In this document: piece after piece, positions 1 through 10,740 of the stretch
Numbering within the stretch: position 1 is the first letter of the stretch
Layout of the letters: the number at the start of each line of letters is the position of its first letter
Assembly: GCF_921293095.1 (NCBI RefSeq)
Contig: NC_060257.1
Location: 61,698,472 to 61,762,471 of the forward strand
Direction of reading: 5' to 3'
Origin: Ischnura elegans
Lineage: Eukaryota > Arthropoda > Insecta > Odonata > Coenagrionidae
Length of the DNA stretch: 64,000 bases
Position numbers and translations under genes: made by a program
Notes under the pieces: generated by a model
The model's database searches: none
Told to the model about the DNA's origin: nothing
What the model saw: only the letters and a program-made list of their open reading frames with translations

Positions 1-159
1 TGTCACAATTATCAGAGTTAAGGAGAAAAGAAGGAACATAAGGGAATCATTAAGTTTTATTATATCGTTTCAGAAGTTAACTTACGCAAGTAAACTCTTA
101 AAATCTAAAGAATTTCAATACAATAGATATTTAAAACTAAAGGTAACATAGGGTGAGTA

Positions 160-400
160 CAAGGAACTAGATGATGATATTAGTTAAATAAGACAATGGT
201 AATGACAAGTATTTCTACTGAATTAATTTTCGCACGACGGGTTTCGTTGTTTCAGCAAAAGTTTTAAATGCGTTGTAGCAACGAAATACTACGTGCAAAA
301 TCAAATTCAATGCAAATATTGTATTTTATAATTTATCTAATATTAATAACTTCCACCACCAAGTGCCACATATAATACAAGATAGAAGTTGACGCCTGAA
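160..400. repeat. Dispersed repeat, related to 18240-18430
   Basis: Reversed, this stretch matches 18240-18430: TCTATCTTGTAT, GTTATTAATATTAG, then the TTTCG-rich segment with GTTGCTACAAC/GTTGCTGCAAC. Copies are diverged and partial; no terminal structure is evident. Confidence 0.5.
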
Positions 401-449
401 ATAGATCCGAACAATCACTACGGGGATGGAAACGAAATCCTCTGACGTA

Positions 450-838
450 ACAATTAGTGGATCCGATTTCCGACAGTAAGGGCCCCCGCGCACTGGCAAC
501 TTTTACAAAGCAACTATTTAGTTGCTCTGTGGATGTTCAAATGAAACACACGAAATTGACTGTGGCCCCGCGCACGGGCAACTTTTTAGTTGCCGCAACT
601 GCCGTGTGTTCCATAGGGACTTCCTCAAAGCAACTAAATAGTTGCTTCGTAAAAGTTGCCAGGGCGCGGGGGCCCTTAAACTTATAAAGAAGAAAAATAA
701 CCTCAGCCGATTTTATTGCAACGTTCTAATGGTAAATAGTGGATTCAAAATTCGATTTCCGACATTATTATTACCTATAAAGAAGAAAAATAACTAAGCA
801 ACCTCAGCCGATATTATTGCAACGTTTTAATGGTAATT
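450..838. repeat. Tandem duplication, one unit interrupted by a MITE
   Basis: AGTGG..CGATTTCCGAC occurs at 452-471 and 737-763, and TATAAAGAAGAAAAATAAC followed by CCTCAGCCGAT at about 685-715 and 772-814. The second unit has no MITE and so acts as an empty site for the insertion at 478-678. Confidence 0.7.
478..678. mobile_element. Palindromic MITE with ~47-bp inverted repeats
   Basis: The two ends (TAAGGGCCCCCGCGCACTGG and the reverse complement of GCCAGGGCGCGGGGGCCCTT) continue inverted through GCAACTATTTAGTTGC for about 47 bp. The GC-rich tips contrast with AT-rich surroundings. It interrupts one unit of a tandem repeat whose other unit (735-838) lacks it. No coding capacity; superfamily not assigned. 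Confidence 0.75.
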
Positions 839-1300
839 AAGATACCGGTTGTACCGTGTACTACGTAACTAAAACAAGCTAAGAAATTACGCTATTCAGA
901 AAAAAGAATAATCAAAATAAATTCAACCGATTCAGTCCTGATATAACGGAAGTTCGAAAAATATTGAAATAAAAGGCAGTTGAACTTTTCCAGGTTTTCA
1001 GCATCACAGAATTTCCCTGACAAATCCAGGTGGAGTTCGACCTAATATGCTAATAATTGTGGGTAAGTGCAACTACCTTTTATACCAAAGAATAATCAGG
1101 CTTAAATTATACTAGCGGAAGTGCTCCGTTGATTCTCAATTGCGGCGAAAAAATCAAGGAATGTCATTCTTAATGTATCATTAATACAGAAAAAAATTAG
1201 ACCTTTCGTCTTCATTCTCAAAATACTGAACGACAGTGACCTTTCATGTGTTTTATATTCCTTCATTGAAATTTATATGCATGCTGCTTCGTCAAGAATC

Positions 1301-1780
1301 TCAGCATAGTTCTGTTCTGAAATTTTTTATTTCATAAGCCAAGGGTAAATACGGGACAAAAAATGTTACGGCATTTTTTTGGCGTTGATAGCAATGGTGT
1401 TTATTCTCTGCTGTGAGTGAAAGCGCCACCCATATTGCCAAGATTTTTTCCGCATCCAATTTGCAGTGCAAAATTAAAGCGATCATGCCTAGTAATATGC
1501 CTGTGGCCTCAAATATTTCGTGCACTTCGTTTCGTAAACCACTTATAGCTAAAACGTGCATTTTTCCAATCATTCCACATCGTCCGGGACGATATTCATT
1601 TCTTTCCATGTACGGCAACGTTTAAATTCATTTATCCAATTGTAAACAGTTTCAAACACAGGAGCAGATTTTCCATATTCTTCATTCAAATCAATTTTGA
1701 TTTCTTTCGGCGTTAACCCTCTCAAATAAAAAAACAAGTGTTTGTTCACCGCACGAAATCCATTATTATAAACAAATGAA
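1301..1780 (-). pseudogene. Decayed mariner transposase, N-terminal part
   Basis: At about 1774-1590 one frame reads FRAVNKHLFFYLRGLTPKEI then YGKSAPVFETVYNWINEF, the first helix-turn-helix of mariner transposases. Past a frameshift, 1618-1301 reads EYRPGRCG, then NEVHEIFEATGILLGMIALI, AIWVALSLTAENK, matching the second mariner HTH and linker. The catalytic domain is absent, so this is a truncated, frameshifted relic. Confidence 0.75.
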
Positions 1781-1870
1781 AGTTGTTCGCTACGATCGAC
1801 AACAACAATGAAACTATAGGATGGATACAGCTGGAACTCTAACAGCTCCCTTTTAAAAGACTGCTGCTTC

Positions 1871-3100
1871 CTAGGAAAAATTCATTTTTGACACTAAGAG
1901 AGCATTATCTCGGAAATTATAAGAATTTATTGAACGACCCTCGTATTAGACGGCGAGAGGGTAGGGCTGGTAGTCAAGCAACATGAGGGAAGAAGCTGGC
2001 AGATAACGGCTAAAATAAAGGAAAGCAAACACATTCGCACGTTATTCGCAAGAAAGCAAGGCCAAAGTGTGTGCTTTGGAAGGAACAAAAATGTAACCAG
2101 AAGCCGAAAAATGGTCAAGAAACGTCATATTTTTCTACCAGCGGCTCATTTGTGCCTGTAGCTCCATTCCGAGAGAGAGGAAATATACACGCACGTCAGA
2201 TTCACAGAAAGCCCCTCCTAAAAAATATGACAAAAAAAGAGTGGATAGGAGCCCCATACAAAGATATCACGATTTTTTATTTTCATGAAAATACCATTCT
2301 TATTGCCAGCAGAAGTACTTCTATTACTCAAGAAGACATTATACTCTCCAAGGGCTAACTGGCGCAGAAAATAGCTTGGTGAAAAAGCAATGGCAGATGT
2401 AACTTCTCGAGGTACGTTTTACTTATTTACCTAGGTATCTTGTATAATTAATATTGATTTATCCCCCTACGGAGTTAAATACATGTCCAGCGACATATTT
2501 CTTAAGCATATGAGTTGATTCCCGTATCTGCGAGCAAATAATAATTTGTTGATGCCATTAAAAAACACATTTACTTTAAATAGTGTAGCTTTACATCACT
2601 CACTGTATTTACTGACTAAATAATCGGAAAGTAGCACCGGTTAGCGTATGCACTACGTTTCGAATCCATTAGGATTCTAGAGTCGTATCGCTACTTTTAA
2701 CCAGTTTCCGTCAAAAAGACATTTATATTCTAGTAGCAGTTTAGCATTCTTCAGCGCACTGATAATCATTGCCGTAATTTCACAAAGAAATAATCACTTT
2801 TTTCATTATAAATTACAGAATTGTTTAGATAAAATCGTAATTGTTTACGAAAATAGGTAGAACCCAGTAATGAGAGCGGTAATTTTGGAAAGTCTCATCA
2901 AAGTGGTATTTTCTTCATATTAATTTCTACCTTCGAGGAGGTTGCCACGAGAAGCATACGTAATTTTTACGACAGCTTCACAATATCACCACCCATTTCT
3001 AATTCATTGACTGATGCAAACAAAAAATACGATTTTCGTGCTATGTTTTCTGGAGATTTCATTAGAAAATCTGAATTATGGTAAAAATAATGGTAAATAT
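1871..3100. other. No recognisable feature
   Basis: AT-rich DNA with short chance open frames on both strands. No domain, repeat unit or splice-supported coding segment could be supported. Confidence 0.5.
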
Positions 3101-3104
3101 AATA

Positions 3105-4040
3105 TAGAGACACATTAGTGAGTTACTTTTTCGAGTAATTATTAACAGACCGCTGAAACTGAAGTAGAATCACGTTAGCTAATTGAAAATCGCTTAAATA
3201 GCTACAAAAATGTTCACTTAAAAATATAAGGACGTCTCCAGGACAGCGGACGACACTGTTGTCACGATAAGTCAACCTAAGCGACGACAGAAATAAGAAA
3301 AAGCGACGAGCAGCTCAGCATTGACGCACGATCGAAAAATTGCTCTCATTTCCTTTCTCGCAAACTTTTTCCCGAAATTTCTACTTCGTAGTTACTCTAA
3401 AGAAATCTCTACTGTTTACTGTGACTCAAATTTCTTAACTTATATATTTCGTAAAAGAAAGATAATATCTACTTTATGCCATATTTCACGTGGAAAACAG
3501 GTCCGCCATTTCGCGTTGCAAAACCAGGTACTTGAGGGCCAAAATCTTCAAAAGTCATGGAAAGTATAGAAAAAGCATCGGGTCAGAGGAACATTTCGTT
3601 TTTTATTCCATTAAAATCATACCAACGCAACGCCATCGGCTTAAATTAAAATATTTTCGAAGAAAAACGAGATCGCGCGAGTTTTTGAAAAATTGGTCAT
3701 GTTTTGGCCACTGCATCTCAGTAACGAATTGTATTTATGTAAAAAACGGCATATAAATCTATAATTGGTATTCATTAATAAGTATCTACGCCAAGTCTCA
3801 CGTATCTATCTCAATAAAGGTGATTTTGGACTTTTGTCCGACTTTTTCCGATTTCGGACCACTGTGCGACCCTTAGGTTGACTTATCGTGACAATAGTGT
3901 CGTCTCCTATCCCGGAGACGTCCTTATATTTTTAAGTGAAAATTTTTTGTAGCCATTTTCATGTAAATAACGTGATTTGACTTCACTTTCAGCGGTCCAT
4001 TACTAATCACTCAAAACGTAACTCACGCATGTGTCTGGAT
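3105..4040. mobile_element. Element with ~170-bp terminal inverted repeats
   Basis: Left arm about 3110-3285 and right arm about 3865-4035 pair through GTGAGTTAC, GACCGCTGAAA, AATCACGTTA, TTAAAAATATAAGGACGTCT and CACGATAAGTCAACCTAAG. The core (3320-3850) has no long open frame. A diverged relative is at 26260-26850 (shared CGAAAAATTG, GGTCCGCCATTT, TTGGTCATGTTT, TTTTTCCGATTTCGGACCAC). Class unknown; a foldback or Mutator-like non-autonomous element fits. Confidence 0.78.
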
Positions 4041-4670
4041 GTGTCTATACCCGGAAGATGTCGCGGAAGACTGCAGCAAAATATAAAAAGCACATTACGA
4101 ACATTCTAGGGGTCCTAATTTTGCAACTATAGGTAACGAGGCCGTGAAAATTCGCATTGATGAAAATAATACCCTCCAAGCATGGTCCAATGGAAAGAGA
4201 CAAAATACTATGAATGGGATGAGACTAATGCATTCTTTCGGAGCCGGAGGAACCCTTCTGGAGAGGCGCGTGCCAGCTTCTCGCGAGACTCGTCTAATGC
4301 ACCCTTTCGACACGCGTCGTTTACCCCTTCACGACCAGACAATACAGCTCTGGAAGCCTCCAGCCACCCAACCCTCCACGCACGCCCCAAAGTGCATGGA
4401 AATTTCTCCCGACAGCCCCAAAACCCACTTTTATCCTTACACCGAGCGGCGCTAAATATAACGGAAAGAGACGCACTCTGCTTTTCTTAGCGAATGCATA
4501 AACCTCCCACGCCAAAACACAGACGCTATGCAATTACCGCAGGCACATTTCGTCTCCCGCGAAAGATTTCAGCAGACTATACGGCTGCAACAGTAATGGG
4601 TTGCCACGTTTCACTTACGTGATTAAGAGCACGCATCACTGTTTCTCGTTCAGTTATTTTTGACTTTTTT

Positions 4671-4810
4671 TGTGACTAATACATCGCATAAGACACATAA
4701 GATATATTTTCGATTTTTCAGGGAATGAACTAGGCGCGTTTGTGACTAATATATCGCATAAGACACATAAGATATATTTTCGATTTTTCAAGGAATTAAC
4801 TAGGCGCGTT
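4671..4810. repeat. 70-bp tandem duplication, two copies
   Basis: The unit starting TGTGACTAAT at 4671 recurs exactly 70 bp later at 4741 with only a few changes (ATACATCG/ATATATCG, AGGGAATG/AAGGAATT). Confidence 0.9.
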
Positions 4811-5850
4811 TTTTAAAAACAGGTAAATTTTTTAAATGTTGAAAAATCCATAAACTTATTGCGACAATTTTAGTTTTACATAAAAGCCCACAATTTAAAC
4901 TATTTTCCACACAATTTCCGTTTATATTAAGGCGCCATATCGTATCAAACAACAAGCTTTTTTTTACACCGTCGTCATAGAGAATTGCTCGTTATAATGA
5001 ACGTGAGACTCTACATAAAAGTTAGAGAGCAGGAACTTGAGCCGGTAGCAGAATTAAATATCTTGGGAGGCACATTAGAGGAAAACGGATACAGCAATGC
5101 GGACACCAGGAAGAAAATTTGACTTCATTTCTTATAAATATGAAAAAAAAACTGTCTAAGTCAACACATGACAATGATAGACCATGCAAAAAAGTTTGGT
5201 TAACAATTAGATAATATATGTGGTGTTCAAAAAAAGTGAGTATAGATGGTGCCATGGTATAGCGATTAATAAAAGATGAAGCATAGACATCTCACCGCTC
5301 TAAAAGTTTAGTAATCATCATGTCCGCTGTGCGATACAATTGTAATTAAGTGAAATAGATTTAAAAAAGCTTCATTCGGCTCACTGTACGGCTTAGGGGC
5401 CTTCCAGAGTCCTGGAATATTCTTAAAAATTAACCGTGTAAAATTTTTATAACCATGTATAAGTTTGCAAAATTTCAGGCTGATAGATTACGTAATTAAC
5501 TCATAAAGCTCCCATAATTTTGCAGCTTAACGGTAGCGCTATAGGGCCTTCAATGGCCCTAATATCCCTTTAAAGTGGTTAATCATCTTATCTACATTAC
5601 AGTTCACATAGTATAACTTCTATATGAACAAAATTTTCTATCTCCCGTGTTGTCTTCAAATTATTAGCCTATTTATACGTTCAACTCGTGTATAGGTACT
5701 CACTTTACTTGACTCTTAATGCAATGTACGCAATTTGAAGTCAATTTCTATTGAACAACCGATGGAAATACAAATGCAGAGCTGTTTACAAACACTTCAA
5801 ACATAAATTGACCCGTATTACTGTCCTTGGTAATGTTAAGTACTTAGGGC
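4811..5850. other. No recognisable feature
   Basis: AT-rich sequence upstream of the Harbinger pair. I looked here for the missing N-terminal transposase exon and an element end but saw neither. Confidence 0.45.
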
Positions 5851-5915
5851 CAATATTTTAAATTATAAAAAAATATAAGAAAAAGTTATTGTAAATGGGT
5901 GTAATAAACTTGGTT

Positions 5916-7866
5916 CTATAATGTATCAAAAAAAGATTGCTGCTCCTCAGATGTTGATCGGTAGTTAGAATTAGTTTGATGTTGTTGGACGGATATTTGC
6001 GACTGGAAACTGTGATCTGATGAATGTGATGGAGGGCCATATTCCAAAGGGAAACCGGTATTTATTGAAGCATTTCTATGGAGTGATCCTAATTCTGCTT
6101 CAAACAGAGCATCATTCATCAGTTTCTGTGCAAAGATTCGCTGTTCAGGAATAAGTAGACGAAGTTTTTGGGCAACATGCTTTCCGTACAGATCAAACTG
6201 GTCTTCTTTCTTGACCTCCTTTAATCTTTGGCCCACAGTAACCAAAAGTTGGTCAGTTGGCGTTAGGGGTTTAGCTCGCTTAAATGGCTTGGAAGTTACA
6301 GCTCCTGAAGGCCCAGATGGTGTTGACTCAGAGAAGCTCAAGTTATCAGCCTGCTGGGCAAAGCGTTGGGCTGACGACACCTGAGTGGTGGGCGGAGAAC
6401 ATGTATTCTGCTCGGATGTCACATCAATACTCAGTTCTTCCTGAAACCCAACATATATGTTAAGTTCCACAAAATCATTTAATATTGGCTTACTTCTAAT
6501 GCTATTTTTATCATGCACTATTTTTTCAGTGTCCAAAATCAGAAGAGGAATGGAGGATAGTGGCCAAAGGGTTTGAACTGAAGTGGAACTTTCCAAATTG
6601 TTTGGGGGCAATTGATGGCAAACATATTGCAATAACACCACCTCCAGGAAGCGGGTCTTTTTTCTACAATTACAAAAATTTTCATAGCCAGATACTCCTG
6701 GCATTAGTTAATGCGAACTATGAAATACTTTACTTTAACTTTGGATGCAATGGCCGCGTATCTGATGGTGGAGTTTTTGAAATGATAGACATTTACAGAG
6801 TTCTTAATAATGGACGCCTTAATGTGCCAAAAGAAGACGTTGTTGACGGAGTCACTCTTCCATATGTGTTCATCGCTGACGATGCTTTCCCGCTTCGTGA
6901 AGATCTTATGAAGCCTTTTAACAGCAAAATCACTGACAAAAGGCGAAAAATTTATAACTATCGCTTGTCAAGAGGACGACGCGTGGTTGAAAGTGTGTTT
7001 GGTATACTCGCAGAAAGATTCGGAGTTTTACAAAAACCTATTTCCTTCATAAATTTAGACAAGGTAGAGAGTGTTACTGTTGCTTGCTGCTATTTACACA
7101 ATTACCTTCGCAACAAAATACCTAAAGAATACAGCCCTTCTGACTGGTTGGACAATGAAGATTTGGAAACAGGTACATTTACTGCAGGACCTCGAATGGA
7201 TCCGAACAAAAGTTTGGCACCTGGATCTAATCGGTCAAAAAGTGATAAAGCGAAAGATGTAAGGGAAAGATTCGTGAAATACTTCAACGACGAAGGAGCC
7301 GTGGAGTGGCAGGATAGATACGTGCATTAAGACTAATAACATATCTTAAATCTGAGGTTATGTAATAATTTACTAATTAGAAAGTACGAAAATAAAGTCA
7401 TATGTTAGAAACCATCTGTGCCTGCGTCAAGACATTGCAAACATTGATCTATGAGTAATTATTGAATAGTATAATAATTATAATTTAATTGTATGCGTAC
7501 CTGATCACTTCCATCAAGGTTTGATACACCTTCCATTGCCTCCTCTTGATCTCGTAGGAAGTTCAGCTCGTTGAAGTACCATAGTTTCGGAACGTACGCG
7601 TCCTCAGTTCCCACCCCCGATTTTTGTGAACATTTAATTTTTTTCAGCTCTTTTCTGTATGAACTCCGTAAGTTGTTTATTTTTTTAACAACACTGTCCT
7701 TAGTTGCTTGCGGGTCAATCTTTTTCATAAAATTCAATAAATCCTGATAAGCTGCCTCCCTCATGTCCCTGTTGCGGTATTCTTTGGCTTTAATTTTCCA
7801 GATACTTCCGTGGCCCCGGTATTTCTCTATGAACTGAAGTAGGCAATCCCTTGACCAGAAAGACAT
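5916..7866 (-). CDS. MADF/Myb-like accessory protein of the Harbinger element, two exons
   Basis: Exon 1 is 7866-7501 (122 codons, donor CAG|GTACGC) and exon 2 is 6440-5916 (174 codons plus stop, acceptor GGGTTTCAG). Both junctions are phase 0, giving about 296 residues. Residues 5-95 resemble a MADF DNA-binding domain (FWSRDCLLQFIEKYRGHGSI...YRNRDMREAAYQDL...LRSSYRKELKKI), and the C-terminus (DLYGKHVAQKLRLLIPEQR) looks like the BESS-like tail of such proteins. By family, Harbinger elements carry a Myb/MADF helper that brings the transposase to DNA and the nucleus. A domesticated host gene is possible but the pairing argues for an element gene. Confidence 0.82.
6530..7330 (+). mobile_element. 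PIF/Harbinger DDE transposase (HARBI1-like), catalytic exon
   Basis: 266 codons plus stop, beginning after a good acceptor (TTTTTTCAG at 6521-6529). Protein starts CPKSEEEWRIVAKGFELKWN, then FPNCLGAIDGKHI. Visible catalytic residues: Asp in GAIDGKH, Asp in FIADDAFP, Glu in RRVVESVFGIL. Length and motif order match the C-terminal two thirds of HARBI1-type nucleases; the N-terminal region of roughly 100 or more residues is not found upstream. AATAAA lies at about 7390. The exon sits antisense inside the intron of the MADF gene at 5916-7866. The frame is open, so it may be recent, but probably not complete. Confidence 0.9.
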
Positions 7867-8295
7867 GCTTCACCTAAAGTATTTCACAAAATCCTTCACA
7901 ATTCACTACAACGCCAACAGGCACACTACACCATCAACAACAAGACAGCTTTGATGATACGTTCATCAAATAGATTTTCTTATGAATATGTATCCATGTT
8001 GCTATGCATGTTGCTATGTATGTTGCTATTATGCTTTTGAATAAACAAGGATGCTGATTACGCTCCATTTTAACAATCAGATCTCAAAACAAGAATAAAT
8101 ATCAAACACTATTGAATATACTGCTGACATTTAACGTGTATGATCTATGTAATTACATTGCTCACATTCTACAGCACAAAACAATGCCAATAAATTTTCA
8201 ATTGATCCTTTGGTTTCAAAGTTAGTAAATATTAGCGTTGTTTACAACAAATCTATCAATTTTCGTGGTATCAAAAATTAAATTTCTGCAAATTG

Positions 8296-8628
8296 TTAAC
8301 ACGTTGCGTACCGGGGTATTTAAATTCCTAGGAATTCTGGGTGGATGTGTTGAGATTGGAAATATGTGCCTATTAGGGCGTAATGCCTTTGTTTTAAACA
8401 TGGTTAAAAAGCTAATGTTTAGAATATAACTTTACCCAAGCAAACTTAATGATGCATCAATTCATTATGAATAACGAACAACAATTGAAAACGTACTAAC
8501 AACTACGCATTGTACGCTTTAAAACTGTTTAGGTTGACGCGCCTAAATGACGAGAATCTTCGTCATCCGTCCGGAACGTTCGGGAAAAAAATGACAAGAA
8601 TTCTCGCCATCTGTATGCAACGTGTTAA
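8296..8628. mobile_element. piggyBac-like MITE with TTAA target duplication
   Basis: TTAA at 8296-8299 and 8625-8628 flank inverted ends CACGTTGCGTACCGG and (reversed) CACGTTGCATACAGA. A sub-terminal inverted pair (GACGAGAAT / ATTCTCG) lies near the right end. The TTAA target is characteristic of piggyBac-type elements. The tip resembles that of the element at 50166-50832. Confidence 0.78.
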
Positions 8629-8999
8629 TAATAGATTTGGCTATCTTATATAAAAATCCCAAGTTATTGGATCGAAAACTACGGGACTACCAAGCGCTCA
8701 AAGTTGGGAAACTTGATTTTAGGCGCAAAAAACGGGTACTTTTTTATAAAAAAAATTACAGAAAACAATATGGGGCGGAAATTTTTTTACGTAGATGATG
8801 CAACGTAGAAATAAATTCCCTTTCGTAGCTTTTCGTTGCATTGAAATTGATTGCCTCATCTAGACGATAGAGCTCCTCAAACTATGGCGTCTCGCATTTT
8901 TTTTTTTACAAATAGTAGATGCGAGAGGGTTGAAAATGTGGTGGGAGGGGGAAAACAAGTGTCTCGAACTGCAGGATTCACCCTTCACACTCCGTTCCG

Positions 9000-9250
9000 A
9001 CTCCGTTTCGCTTGGCCTTGAGGCCGGACCTCATTGGATTCCCATCCGGCCGTCCGGCCGACGATCCGCCTCAAGGCATCGCCACACACGTTCAGTTTGG
9101 CCTCAAGGCCCGGACTGTACAGTCCGGGCCTTGAGGCCAAACTGAACGTGTGTGGGAGGCGACCAAACTGCGCAGTCCAGGCCTCAAGGCCGGCCTCGAG
9201 GCCAGGCCTTGAGGCCGGGCCTTGAGGCCGGGCCGGAACGTGTGTGGTGG
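9000..9250. repeat. GGCCTTGAGGCC-rich GC island around the palindrome
   Basis: Repeated self-complementary units (GCCTTGAGGCC, GGCCTCAAGGCC, CCTCGAGGCC) give a GC-rich patch within AT-rich DNA. ACGTGTGTG occurs again at 9238-9246 beyond the right arm. Probably a composite of short-unit transposon ends; no coding sign. Confidence 0.7.
9082..9155. repeat. Perfect 74-bp palindrome
   Basis: Arms 9082-9118 and 9119-9155 are exact reverse complements over 37 bp with no loop; the centre is GGACTGTACAGTCC. The arms carry GGCCTCAAGGCC and CACACACGTTCAG. The surrounding 9000-9245 bases hold several more copies of GGCCTTGAGGCC-type units. Confidence 0.95.
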
Positions 9251-9264
9251 GCCTAAGAAACCAT

Positions 9265-9870
9265 TGGTCCCTAATTCTTCAACCGATTTTTCAAAATATG
9301 TAAATTTTTCGGGAAGGGCTCAAGTAGTTTTGCTGGTAAGTCGTTCCAGATCCTTATGGTCCTATTCAAGAAGGAGAACTGCTTTGCATTTGTCCTTTGT
9401 AATCGGCACTTTATCTTGAACTGGCGATCATTTTTTCCAACAAAGCTGGGTTTTGTAATGTCCTTTCCAAACTCCTTCCATGCCTTTTCCCCACTCATTC
9501 TTTTAAACATACCACATAGCCTGCTCCTTTTCCTCATCTCATATAAACTCTCCCACCTCAGAATTCTGAGCATTTCTGAAACGCTCTCCGTTTTCTTGTG
9601 CCTACCAACACATATCTAGCAGCTTTCCTCTGCAACTTCTCCAATTCCTTCACTTCTCCTTTATAATGTAGGTCCCAAACAAGAGATGCGTAGTCTAATG
9701 TTGGTCGCACTAGAGTTGTATAGGCCATTTCTTTAGTGGCCCTGGTGCTTCCTCTGAGGTTTCTCATCACCCAGTGCAATATTTTAAACGATTTTTTGAT
9801 CGTGTGTTCAACGTTTAAACCCCATCCTAATTTTTTTTGCTACATGGACTCCTAAATATTTGAATCTATT
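9265..9870 (-). pseudogene. Jockey/CR1-type non-LTR retrotransposon, reverse-transcriptase C-terminal fragment
   Basis: Frameshifted frames read in order: FKYLGVHV, LGWGLNVEHTIKKSFKILHW, MRNLRGSTRATKEMAYTTLV, RPTLDYASLVWDLHYKGEV, LEKLQRKAARYVL, and after a frameshift LRILRWESLYEMRKRSRLCG to FLNRTIRIWNDLP. This is the thumb/3' part of a Jockey or CR1-like reverse transcriptase. 5' truncated and broken. Confidence 0.88.
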
Positions 9871-10740
9871 TGATTTTGGAAACAAATTAAATGAGCAAAA
9901 TAGGTGAAAATATAAAATAAAATTATTTTTAAGTCCCCGATATCTTAATATGACTTAAAAATGTAAACTTTTCTTAAAACATATTATTTCGTAAACTTTT
10001 AGCCGAATCAGAAATAAAACAAGAATATTTAATGAAAACTGAGAACAAGCATTTCGTAGGTAAGTAAATGTGAGAAAATGAATATCCTAGTAAAAATTAA
10101 TACATAGAGTGCGCCAATGCGCAAGTCTCAGGAAAAGTTGAAATGAAATGAATAAGATAACCAGGCAGTATTCCCGAATGGACGTATTACGTAAGCTTAA
10201 CCCATAAGTATAGCGCCTAATCAGAGTGATAAGAAAATAAATCGTAATTAAAGTAATGAATAAGCCGATTTGTAGAATAGGGGAACACTACACTCTTACT
10301 AAATGATAAGGGGCCTGTTCATCTCAAATTATCGACCCACTGAAATAGATAACAATATAAGCTTACTTAGGAGCTAAGATGTCTTCAAACTATTAAATAT
10401 TAAATGTATTTAATCCTAAGTTAAGGTTATTAGTTGTGAAATTAATGTGTCGCAATTCGCACATAATTCATAACACCAGCAGGCATAAAAATATCCTCAA
10501 ATTATCATTCCGCACGAGAGTTAAAAATTGAGGTTTACATAAAATAAAGTACAACCTCTAAAGAAGTACACAAAATATATTTCCCCAACCCATAATGGAT
10601 CGGCAGATCATGACAGACTGAACTAGAAAAAAAAGGGCCTCACACACATGAGTAGAAGGTTGAAAAAAAAACAAAACGAAACCACCAAACTTACATGAGA
10701 CAAACGAAGTAAGCCTGCAAGTTTAATCTAAACAAATAAC
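9871..10740. other. No recognisable feature
   Basis: AT-rich, no supported coding sequence or repeat structure. Confidence 0.45.

Noticed and set aside
5916..6704. 262-codon minus-strand frame read through as a single exon
   Set aside because: The part above 6440 is intron: a good acceptor at 6441-6443 joins in phase with the MADF exon, and the upstream residues are antisense to the transposase.
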